A stretch of 64,000 bases of DNA from Caldalkalibacillus uzonensis (GTDB lineage Bacteria > Bacillota > Bacilli > Caldalkalibacillales > Caldalkalibacillaceae): NCBI RefSeq assembly GCF_030814135.1, contig NZ_JAUSUQ010000015.1:1-64000 (forward strand). Reading direction: 5' to 3'. Positions 1 through 7,818 of the stretch are shown here, piece after piece. Below the pieces are notes generated by a model, which was given only the letters and a program-made list of their open reading frames with translations, had not been told where the DNA came from and ran no database searches. Both the position numbers and the translations under genes were made by a program. Within the stretch, counting starts at the first letter, position 1, and every line of letters starts with the position of its first letter.

Positions 1-1
1 A

Positions 2-160
2 AGACCCATGAACAGTCTTCCAGATGTCAAAGCAGCCGAAAAAATCGTGTACCTTACTGTACAGGATATCAATCACAAATGGTCAGAAAGAAAATTACGT
101 GGATTTGCTAGTGCCTATCAACAATTGCAAGCTATGTTTAAAGAACGCTATGAGATATAA
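2..160 (+). CDS. IS256-family transposase, C-terminal fragment (cut by window edge)
   Basis: The frame is open from the first bases and ends at TAA 158-160, giving about 52 residues. They include KIVYLTVQDINHKW and end in RYEI. The pattern of an aliphatic-Y-L-x-x-x-D-I stretch followed by W and a final helix rich in Q/L/F is typical of the extreme C-terminus of IS256 (mutator-type, DDE) transposases. The catalytic residues lie upstream, outside the window. Another open frame overlaps at 24-233 but has no family resemblance. Whether the whole transposase is intact cannot be told. Confidence 0.7.
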   Translation, partial: RPMNSLPDVKAAEKIVYLTVQDINHKWSERKLRGFASAYQQLQAMFKERYEI

Positions 161-161
161 G

Positions 162-279
162 CTTCATCATCCTTATGCCATTTTAAAAAGTTCGAAGAAC
201 CTGTCAAGGGGCTCGTATACACTTCGCCCTTGACAGAACCTTCTGATACTTTTTTCATTAGTAATTAAGGATGATGAAG
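162..279. repeat. Nested inverted repeats behind the transposase gene
   Basis: An outer 14-bp perfect inverted repeat (162-175 with 266-279, core CTTCATCATCCTT) encloses an inner 10-bp perfect inverted repeat (201-210 CTGTCAAGGG with 227-236). The unit is 118 bp and begins one base after the transposase stop codon. Without it the distance from stop codon to element end would be about 65 bp, nearer to what IS256 itself has. It may be a transcription stop for the transposase or a small palindromic insertion; the sequence does not decide. Confidence 0.5.
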
Positions 280-310
280 GTCTAAATATAGTCACGATTC
301 CAGAGGTGCC

Positions 311-835
311 CTACGGGCTTACACAAAATTCTTGACGGTACTCAAAAATCTGATCGGTGCCTATTGACAATCCTAAAAAATCTCGTGCTAAACCGTGAAA
401 GCGATTGTATATCTCCTTAGCCAGTTCATCGATTCCTATCAAATGAAGGAGTACACCTTTGGAACGACATACTTCCATTAATCTATAATGTTCCCCTGCG
501 GAAAGGTTTGAAGATGTAAAACAACAAATGATTTCAGCTATATTAGCTGTCTCAACTCCTGTTTTCTCGGGATTTAAGCAATCGCATATATCTTGGTAGA
601 GCTTTTTATAAATATCTGATTGTTGAGTAGTATACATAACAAAGATATATTTGTTTTGAGAATTTAAAAAATATGTGTCTGGTATTCCTATAGTGGTTTT
701 CTTGGTCCCCGGTTTCATCCCTAGAGCAAGAATGTTATCATAACCTATTTTGGATAAATAAGCATCACACAACTCTTGGAATGCTCCACCTTCCAATTGT
801 AATATTTTTTGCTTAATATCAGTTAAATTTGACAT
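311..835 (-). pseudogene. Defence-type nuclease/sensor N-terminal domain, truncated by the IS256-family element
   Basis: The start ATG at 835 follows a GGAGGG ribosome site. About 165 residues match the N-terminal domain often found on large NTPase or SIR2-like defence proteins: GGAFQELCDAYL near the start, then GTKKTTIGIPDTYF, then YIFVMYTTQ, which recalls a PD-(D/E)xK core with the catalytic segment altered. From codon GTDQIF onward the reading frame runs into the insertion-sequence end, which supplies the last residues and the stop. Full-length relatives continue for hundreds of residues, so this is a severed gene. The family assignment is by recalled motif pattern and the molecular activity is not certain. 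Confidence 0.55.
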
Positions 836-916
836 AGATTTCCCTCCTAAAAAAATCAACTGTATATAAACTTAGATTCTTTTAAAAAAACTAATTTTCG
901 CCACTTGCTTTTTACC

Positions 917-2602
917 TTAGGATGCTAATATTGCTCTAATAAGGGTGCTATGGGATTTCTCGTACTCCTCAATTCGTTTTTCTAGTTCATCACAAATTTT
1001 CATAAGCTCATCAACTTTGGCTACAATACGTTTTTGTTCGTTGAATGGGGGAACAGGAATTAATGTGGCTCGTACTCGATCAATGTTTAAGTTTTTTACA
1101 CCTGTCCCAACTGCTTTTTTTTCAAATTGTTTAAAACTACCATTTAAAAAATAAAGCAACCATTCGTTGTTTACATATTTCTTAAATACTTGAAAAGACA
1201 GCCATCCATCATGAATACAACCATTAATACCAAGAATATAGGCTTTTCCAAAACTCATACTGTTTGACATAATTAACGAGCCTGATGTTAAATATACAGA
1301 TTTTTTTGCTCCTTCTTTAGTGATTTTTTCTTTAGTTGATGTAATGTATTTATTACTTTTTTCTGCATCCCCAATTTTAATCCACGGAACCCCATTTTCA
1401 TCTTCTGTAATAAAACTTTTAATAGGTCTGGGAGAAGCACCTCTTCTAATCAGAGTTATATCGTCTAATCGTACCCATTCCCAACTCTCCGGTATCTTAT
1501 AGGGAATCTCCTCATCTTTAATCGTAGGCAACGCTTTTTGGCGACGCATTTTCTTCTCTTTTATAAACCGCTCTTTTTCTTCTTGAATCTTCTCAAGCAA
1601 CACAGACGCAGGCTCGTCACTCGGATCTTGTGGTACAAGTTTTCCTCGCGTAGCGAGACTTAATATACTGTTACGTAACATTTGTACGTCCTCTTTTGTG
1701 TGTACTAAAGAATCCATATGTTCAAGGACAAACCGGATATCGTTTTCTACCTCGGTATTATTCGTATCCTGAATCCGAGTGAAAACCGTTTTATTGAACA
1801 CAGATGATGTGTTATTCTTTTGCTTTATCCTTTCAACCAGTTCATCACACAAAGCCATTAGTTCATCAACTTTAGTTACAATACGTTTTTGTTCGTTGAA
1901 TGGAGGAAGTGGGACTAATGTATCTTCAAAAAATGACTTAGAAACTCGTTGTTGTCCAGCAGTACCGGTATACGTAGATACTCCTTTATCTATAAAAAGT
2001 TTAGTCTTAAATAAAAATAAGATGTATTCTGGGATTATTAAACTAAAATGTAAAGGTCTAAAAACATGCAACTCAGTGGTAGCTGCTCCATATCCATTAA
2101 CAAGCTTAGATAAGACTGCAGATTTTCTATTTTCAAAGCACGGGGTTATTTTTGCAACCACCACATCTCCTTCTCTCACATGAGTATACCCTTTTTTTAC
2201 AGTACACCATTTTTTAACTTTATATGAATATTTATTACTAAACCCATCATGAATAAGTTTCATTGGGATAAATGATACTTCAATACTATCTTCTATATTG
2301 CTGCGAGGATTTATTAATCCTATATCACCTAACCTCACCCATACCCAACTCTCGGGTATTTTGTAGGGAATTTCCTCTTTTTTTATTGGTAGCAACTTTT
2401 TTGGCCGACGAATTATTTTTTCTCTAATCAACTGCTCTTTTTCCTTTTGAATCTTTTCAAGTAATACAGTTACGGGTTCATCGTTAGGGTCTTGAGGCAC
2501 TAATTTCCCCCTAAAGGCTAAATCCAAAATCTTTTCCCTTAGTAGATCAACATCTTCTTCTGTTTGCACAGCATCATGTAAGTGTTTTAATAATTCACTC
2601 AT
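917..2602 (-). CDS. hsdS: Type I restriction-modification specificity subunit HsdS
   Basis: HsdS supplies DNA target recognition to the HsdM2S methylase and HsdR2M2S restriction complexes. The 561 residues show the usual two-fold internal repeat. Conserved stretches with LVPQDPNDEP (near residue 34) and LVPQDPSDEP (near 318) each lead into a variable target recognition domain that opens with IPESWVWVRLGD or IPESWEWVRLDD and closes with PPFNEQKRIV and a helical spacer. The length is on the long side of normal. ATG overlaps the hsdM stop by four bases (ATGA), indicating translational coupling as third gene of hsdR-hsdM-hsdS. Two different recognition domains imply a bipartite asymmetric target. 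No damage is visible. Confidence 0.95.
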   Translation of the reverse strand: MSELLKHLHDAVQTEEDVDLLREKILDLAFRGKLVPQDPNDEPVTVLLEKIQKEKEQLIREKIIRRPKKLLPIKKEEIPYKIPESWVWVRLGDIGLINPRSNIEDSIEVSFIPMKLIHDGFSNKYSYKVKKWCTVKKGYTHVREGDVVVAKITPCFENRKSAVLSKLVNGYGAATTELHVFRPLHFSLIIPEYILFLFKTKLFIDKGVSTYTGTAGQQRVSKSFFEDTLVPLPPFNEQKRIVTKVDELMALCDELVERIKQKNNTSSVFNKTVFTRIQDTNNTEVENDIRFVLEHMDSLVHTKEDVQMLRNSILSLATRGKLVPQDPSDEPASVLLEKIQEEKERFIKEKKMRRQKALPTIKDEEIPYKIPESWEWVRLDDITLIRRGASPRPIKSFITEDENGVPWIKIGDAEKSNKYITSTKEKITKEGAKKSVYLTSGSLIMSNSMSFGKAYILGINGCIHDGWLSFQVFKKYVNNEWLLYFLNGSFKQFEKKAVGTGVKNLNIDRVRATLIPVPPFNEQKRIVAKVDELMKICDELEKRIEEYEKSHSTLIRAILAS

Positions 2603-4041
2603 ACGCTCACCCTACCTATAATTGTAGCCAGTTCATCTGCTAACTTCTGTTTGGTTTCTTTTACACGTTTTAAGGCGTTTTGATACTGTTCATATGCTTC
2701 TTCGGGAGATAATAATTCCTGTTCTTGTGAATAAGGATTTTTGATATCTAAGTTATAATTTCTCTCTTTAATCTCTTCAATACTCACTTTCCAGGCGTAT
2801 TCATTTTCTTCGCGGTTATTCCACCATTGTTTTTCTAGTTCAAACTCTTCAATCCGAATCGGTTTCGTTTTAGAGTAAGATTTCTGTCCCTCCGGATACG
2901 GATGTTCAAAGTACCAGATTTCATCAGTGGGCTTACCTTTTTCAAAAAATAAGAGATTCGTTTTGATCCCTGTATAAGGATTAAACACACCGTTTGGCAA
3001 ACGGACAATGGTATGCAAATTGCATTCTTCAACTAACCGTTCTTTTAAACGGGTTTTGACACCTTCACCAAACAGGAACCCGTCAGGTAATACTACAGCA
3101 GCTCGCCCATTATCTTTCAGCTTGGCAAGAATTAATGCCATAAATAGATCAGCTGTCTCTTTCGTTTGAAAAGCGGCAGGGAAATTCGCCTGAATACCAT
3201 CCTCTTCTTCGCCACCAAACGGAGGATTAGTTAAAATAATATCCACTTTATCCTGAGCACGAATATCACGCAACGGATAACTTAATGAGTTATCTCTTCT
3301 TAATTTCGGAATTTCGATATCATGCAGAATAAGATTAGTCATCGCCAAAATGTGGGGTAAAGGTTTTTTTTCAACCCCTAGAATGGTTTCATCCAATATC
3401 TTACGTTTCTCAACTGTATCCGCTTGTTTCTTGAGATGTTCTAGTGCGCATACGAGAAACCCACCCGTACCACAAGCCGGGTCTAACACCGTTTCTCCCA
3501 GTTTAGGATCTATCATATCAACCATAAATTGAGTGACCGCACGAGGTGTATAATATTCTCCTGCATTGCCTGCACTCTGTAGATCTTTTAAAAATGATTC
3601 ATAAAAATCGTTGAATAGATGGCGATCCTCTGAGCTATTAAAGTCGATTTCGTCTATTTTATTGATCACTTGCCGGATGAGTGTCCCAGATTTCATATAG
3701 TTAAATGTATCTTCAAACACTTCACGTATTATAAATCCACGAGTGCCTTCTATTACATCAGGTAATTCTTTTAAACCGGGAAAAAGTTTATTATTCACAA
3801 AATCAAGTAATTCATCTCCGGTCATGCCTTCATCATCAGCAGCCCAATTTCGCCATCTTAATTCTTCCGGAATAGGTGACTGATAATGATCGTCCAGTAT
3901 TTCCAACTCTTGCTCTTTATCGTCTAATATCTTTAAAAAGATCATCCACACTAACTGGGCGATCCGCTGGGCATCGCCATCAACGCCTACATCCTTTCGC
4001 ATTATATCTTGAATCGACTTGATGATTGTTGTGATGCTCAT
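2599..4041 (-). CDS. hsdM: Type I restriction-modification methylase subunit HsdM
   Basis: N6-adenine DNA methyltransferase subunit that protects the host and is the core of the type I enzyme. An N-terminal helical HsdM domain covers residues 1-130. The SAM-binding motif I, DPACGTGGFL, lies at about 187-196, the catalytic motif IV, NPPF, at about 272-275, and a C-terminal coiled segment contacts HsdS. The 480-residue length fits the family. The start ATG follows AGGAGAG, 19 bp after the hsdR stop. All core motifs are intact, so the enzyme is expected to be active together with HsdS. Confidence 0.96.
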   Translation of the reverse strand: MSITTIIKSIQDIMRKDVGVDGDAQRIAQLVWMIFLKILDDKEQELEILDDHYQSPIPEELRWRNWAADDEGMTGDELLDFVNNKLFPGLKELPDVIEGTRGFIIREVFEDTFNYMKSGTLIRQVINKIDEIDFNSSEDRHLFNDFYESFLKDLQSAGNAGEYYTPRAVTQFMVDMIDPKLGETVLDPACGTGGFLVCALEHLKKQADTVEKRKILDETILGVEKKPLPHILAMTNLILHDIEIPKLRRDNSLSYPLRDIRAQDKVDIILTNPPFGGEEEDGIQANFPAAFQTKETADLFMALILAKLKDNGRAAVVLPDGFLFGEGVKTRLKERLVEECNLHTIVRLPNGVFNPYTGIKTNLLFFEKGKPTDEIWYFEHPYPEGQKSYSKTKPIRIEEFELEKQWWNNREENEYAWKVSIEEIKERNYNLDIKNPYSQEQELLSPEEAYEQYQNALKRVKETKQKLADELATIIGRVSV

Positions 4042-4060
4042 AGTAAATCTCTCCTATCCC

Positions 4061-6418
4061 CTAAGCTGAATAGATGTTTTGTTTAAGTTCATTGACGGCC
4101 TGTAGATATCGGTCTTTACCACCGAATAATTTGATAATTTCAACCACAGAGCCGTACTCGTTAAAGGGAGGCAATTTGAGGACTTCCATGCTTTCGATGT
4201 TTTCAATACCAGAATCAGCATACTTCTCAAGTAAGGCTTCCAATACCTTTCTGGCTTGCTCCCCGTACTTGGTGAAATAATCCTGCTTTTTCACATTTTG
4301 AGCTCGTTCTCTACGGGTCAATGGTTTTTGATCAAAAGCCACATGCAAAATCAGATCGAAGGGATCCATATCTTTTCCCACTTCTTCTTGTAACGCTTCT
4401 AGAAGAACCCCTTGTTCCATTAATTCTTGTATAATAACCTCTTTTCGTTCTGTTTCGTTCCATTTACGCAAAAATTCGTCCAGTGAACGATACTCTTTTT
4501 GTACGGTTTTTTTAGTATAATCCTTTAAAGATTCGGTAATGAGTTTACCATCTTCTCCAATATATTGCACTCTCTCATTAAGTACTTTAATTTGAACGTT
4601 ATCGACAACATATACTCTTGGTTTTTCGTTAATCAAACCTGCTGATCCGGTGTCTACTGGGTAGTCAGATCCAGATTCTTCTGGGTCATTATTTCCTTTA
4701 GTGTCTTCGCTATTTTCTTCTGACGGTAGAATAGGATCATTTTTGCCAGGTTCATATACACTTTCAGGAGGCCCGTCAAAAGCGGGATCAGCAAAAAGTC
4801 GAGTAGCGTTGCGAAAATCTAAGATCGTAAAGGAGTACTTCCCAAATTCCTCATTGACTCTAGTGCCTCGACCAATAATCTGTTTAAATTCGGTCATAGA
4901 ATTAATATTAGAATCTAAAACGATCAGTTTACACGTTTGAGCATCTACTCCTGTCGTCATAAGTTTAGATGTACAGGCGATCACGGGATAGGTACTTCCT
5001 GGATCAATAAAGTTATCCAGTTCCCTTTTACCCTCTTCATCATCACCAGTAATACGCATAACATATTTTCGATTTTGTGAAACCAAATCAGCGTTTTCGT
5101 TCATCATTGCCTGGCGCATCCGTTCAGCATGATCTATGTTGACACAAAAGATAATGGTTTTCTGAAACCGATCCGTCTTCATTAAATACTCTGTCACTTT
5201 TTTAGCAACTAACTTGGTACGTTCATCAATAATTAAATTCCGATCAAAATCCTTCTGATTGTAAATACGGTCTTTAATTTCATAACCATATCTATCTCGT
5301 TGACCTTTTTCCGGTCTCCAACCTTCAACATCTTTATCAATGGTGTAGCGAATGACGCGATAAGGGGCCAAAAATCCATCTTCTATCCCTTGTTTAAGAC
5401 TATAGGTATAGATCGGTTCACCAAAGTAGTGAATGTTCGACACATCTTTTGTTTCTTTTGGTGTTGCTGTCAACCCTATCTGAGTAGCCGACGAAAAGTA
5501 CTCTAAAATCTCTCGCCAGGCCGAATCTTCTGCGGCACTGCCGCGATGACACTCGTCTACAATAACCAAATCAAAAAAGTCTGGTGAAAATTGCTTATAA
5601 ATATTTTTCTCTTCTTCTGCTCCAGAAATCCCTTGATACAGCGACAAATAGATCTCAAATGATTTATCAACTTGACGGTGGGCGATCTTCGTCATCTTGT
5701 CTTTAAAAGGTTTAAAATCATTGGCCTTAGTCTGATCAATTAATATATTGCGATCAGCTAAAAACAAAATCCGTTTTTTCGTTCTTGATTTCCATAAACG
5801 CCAAATAATTTGAAATGCAGTGTAAGTTTTTCCTGTTCCAGTCGCCATTACTAGTAAAATACGATTTTGCCCCTTAGCCACCGCTTCTACAGTTCGATTA
5901 ATGGCAATGCGTTGGTAATACCGAGGTTCTTTACCACTACCATCAACATAATAGTCATAAGTGACGATCTTCTCTTCAACTGGTTGCAAACCCTTCCATT
6001 GTCGATACTTATCCCACAGTTCTTCGGGTGACGGGAATTGGTCCAACGATATCTCTTGTTCGAGAGGCTCGCTTTTACCGGTACGATCATGAAATAAAAA
6101 TCCCTTTCCGTTAGAACTAAACACAAACGGGATATCCAATATCTCAGCATATTCTAAGGCCTGTTGCATACCGGCACCAATAGAATGAGTCATATCCTTT
6201 GCTTCAATGAGAGCAATGGGAAGATTCGGTTTGTAATAAAGAATATAGTCTGCTCGTTTAGATTTTTTTCGTGTATATACGTTGCCTTTGGCCACTATCC
6301 GACCTTTGGTAAAGGTCACTTCTTCTCTGACTTGTTTGTGTATATCCCATCCTGCTTTTTGAATGGCGGGCGTGATATACTTCGTACATACATCACGTTC
6401 AGTTAGTTTGCCTTTCAC
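4061..6418 (-). CDS. hsdR: Type I restriction endonuclease subunit HsdR
   Basis: Motor and nuclease of the type I system: translocates DNA and cuts at a distance when the target is unmethylated. The N-terminal PD-(D/E)xK nuclease is visible as ADYILY (D57) and ALIEAKD (E72, K74). SF2 helicase motifs follow: MATGTGKT at about 191-198, VDECH at 287-291, and GRGTR in motif VI. The C-terminal region (from about 640) resembles the EcoEI-type HsdR C-domain. At 785 residues it is on the compact side. Translation starts at GTG 6418 behind AGGAGGT with good spacing. It is the first gene of the hsd operon and is read away from mcrBC in the same direction. Confidence 0.94.
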   Translation of the reverse strand: MKGKLTERDVCTKYITPAIQKAGWDIHKQVREEVTFTKGRIVAKGNVYTRKKSKRADYILYYKPNLPIALIEAKDMTHSIGAGMQQALEYAEILDIPFVFSSNGKGFLFHDRTGKSEPLEQEISLDQFPSPEELWDKYRQWKGLQPVEEKIVTYDYYVDGSGKEPRYYQRIAINRTVEAVAKGQNRILLVMATGTGKTYTAFQIIWRLWKSRTKKRILFLADRNILIDQTKANDFKPFKDKMTKIAHRQVDKSFEIYLSLYQGISGAEEEKNIYKQFSPDFFDLVIVDECHRGSAAEDSAWREILEYFSSATQIGLTATPKETKDVSNIHYFGEPIYTYSLKQGIEDGFLAPYRVIRYTIDKDVEGWRPEKGQRDRYGYEIKDRIYNQKDFDRNLIIDERTKLVAKKVTEYLMKTDRFQKTIIFCVNIDHAERMRQAMMNENADLVSQNRKYVMRITGDDEEGKRELDNFIDPGSTYPVIACTSKLMTTGVDAQTCKLIVLDSNINSMTEFKQIIGRGTRVNEEFGKYSFTILDFRNATRLFADPAFDGPPESVYEPGKNDPILPSEENSEDTKGNNDPEESGSDYPVDTGSAGLINEKPRVYVVDNVQIKVLNERVQYIGEDGKLITESLKDYTKKTVQKEYRSLDEFLRKWNETERKEVIIQELMEQGVLLEALQEEVGKDMDPFDLILHVAFDQKPLTRRERAQNVKKQDYFTKYGEQARKVLEALLEKYADSGIENIESMEVLKLPPFNEYGSVVEIIKLFGGKDRYLQAVNELKQNIYSA

Positions 6419-6488
6419 ACTAAATACCTCCTATCTTTAACCCACTTTAAGAGGCATTCCAATTAACATATCATATAGGTATAGTTCT

Positions 6489-6531
6489 ATTTTACCATTT
6501 TCTATGCAAATTGGTATCACCTCCAAATGGT
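6489..6531 (-). promoter_or_regulatory. Possible extended -10 promoter with inverted repeat upstream of hsdR
   Basis: In the 122-bp gap between mcrC and hsdR the minus strand carries TGGTAAAAT (6489-6497), an extended -10 type element without a convincing -35. It is overlapped by a 7-bp inverted repeat, ACCATTT at 6494-6500 with AAATGGT at 6525-6531. The position is right for a dedicated hsd promoter under local control, but the evidence is short and degenerate. Confidence 0.3.
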
Positions 6532-6540
6532 AGATTTAAA

Positions 6541-7818
6541 TTAGTCTACTAACGTCCAAACTTTCCTCTCTAATTTCTTGACTTCCCTATCCTTTATATC
6601 TGTTAAACACTCCTCGATACCAATCGGCTTGACTGCAAGAACTCCCTGATGGAAAGTATCAGGTAACAAACGAATTTGCAGAGGTTGTGTATTCACCCCT
6701 GAAAACTTGGGATAGACAATGATTGCCCTATGCGGCTTTTCAATATGATGGTGAAAGTACTGGGCATAAAAGTTGAGCTGGAAGATATCTGCAGTTTCCA
6801 CCTTCCGCTCGCCATAGTTTTTATATTTAGTGTCCAGCACGCTGTGATCCCCTGTCTCCTGATCCGTCACGATCATATCAGGAATGATATGCCTGTAACT
6901 GCTGCCATCAGCCATGATCGCTGTGGTGATTCTTTTAGATGCTGTCACCTTATACCTTGCCGGTAAGTATTGCTTTAAGAGTCCCACCACAAACCGTTCA
7001 AATAACTCGTTCATATCAATTAGCAGACTATAATAAGCGCTTTCCTCAAAGCGGTACAGGTTGTTGACAGCCATACTTTTAAATAAATATGAAGTGAGTT
7101 TATGCACTTTTTCATAATGAGCGTTTAACCGATGATAGTGAAACGGGGGCAGCTGCTCTCCTCGATACGGTTCACACCATTGCTCCCATTCTGTTCGGTA
7201 TTGGTGGACTTTCTTCTGTGTTGCTGGATATAGATCGAGCTGCTGAGCCAATGTCAGTCCCTTTAAGATAACCTGATTTTCCGGGATGTTGGTCGCTAGT
7301 TCATCATAGCGGCAATACAGACGATGGGCCAAAGCAAAGTTGTGCTGCAACTGTTTCATAAAATCAGGTCTTCCCCGCAACCGGGTCAAATTGTCCTCTT
7401 CGGTGACATACTCTTTCACTATGCCGATCTCCATCAGTTTTTCTAGTTCAATCAGATAGAGGCGGACAAAAAGTTCCATCAACTGATGTCGACCCCATTC
7501 AGCTTCCGTTTCATCCCACTGATGAAACGGAAGCTGTTCCACAAAACAAATCATATCGATCAGTGACTGAAACCCTTTGTTAAATTTGGGGGTGATCACA
7601 AGTCTAACGCCTTCCAGTTCAATCACCCCCACCCAGCTGGTAGAGCGGAATCTGACACCAGTCCTCAACTCATCAAAATAAAGTTTAACTTCCTGATTTT
7701 GCCCATTAGCAGTGGCTGACAACCTGGATAAATAATCCCTTTCCGCGATGGACAGCCGGTAACCGGCTACATGCAACTCACTGTATTCACTGAGATAACA
7801 GATTTGTTTCATTGCCAT
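6541..7818 (-). CDS. mcrC: McrC-type nuclease subunit of a McrBC restriction system
   Basis: McrC joins the McrB hexamer and cuts modified DNA. The 425-residue protein has an N-terminal beta-rich domain that contacts McrB, with FRSTSWVGVIELEGVRLVI as the usual conserved block near residues 56-75. Its C-terminal PD-(D/E)xK nuclease has PDMIV, then VLDTKYKNYG with the D-x-K pair, then a conserved Q-x-x-x-Y helix. The ATG at 7818 directly abuts the mcrB stop. An in-frame ATG six bases on (7812) has better spacing from AAAGGA and may be the true start. The gene is co-transcribed with mcrB and appears intact. Confidence 0.9.
   Translation of the reverse strand: MAMKQICYLSEYSELHVAGYRLSIAERDYLSRLSATANGQNQEVKLYFDELRTGVRFRSTSWVGVIELEGVRLVITPKFNKGFQSLIDMICFVEQLPFHQWDETEAEWGRHQLMELFVRLYLIELEKLMEIGIVKEYVTEEDNLTRLRGRPDFMKQLQHNFALAHRLYCRYDELATNIPENQVILKGLTLAQQLDLYPATQKKVHQYRTEWEQWCEPYRGEQLPPFHYHRLNAHYEKVHKLTSYLFKSMAVNNLYRFEESAYYSLLIDMNELFERFVVGLLKQYLPARYKVTASKRITTAIMADGSSYRHIIPDMIVTDQETGDHSVLDTKYKNYGERKVETADIFQLNFYAQYFHHHIEKPHRAIIVYPKFSGVNTQPLQIRLLPDTFHQGVLAVKPIGIEECLTDIKDREVKKLERKVWTLVD

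Larger units (their letters stand above)
1..343 (+). mobile_element. Right end of an IS256-family insertion sequence
   Basis: Only the 3' part of the element is in the window: the transposase C-terminus, then about 180 bp of non-coding DNA. The outer end is placed at about 318-343, because this stretch read on the minus strand starts GAGTACCGTCAAG and continues to TTGTGTAA, which resembles the IS256-type terminal repeat (GA...GTCC...TTGTGTAAA). The boundary coincides with the point where the nuclease gene on the other side loses its family resemblance. The left end lies outside the window, so the inverted repeat pair and target duplication cannot be checked. Confidence 0.6.

Noticed and set aside
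24-233. 69-codon open frame starting MSKQPKKSC
   Set aside because: It overlaps the IS256-type transposase end in another frame and shows no protein-like pattern.
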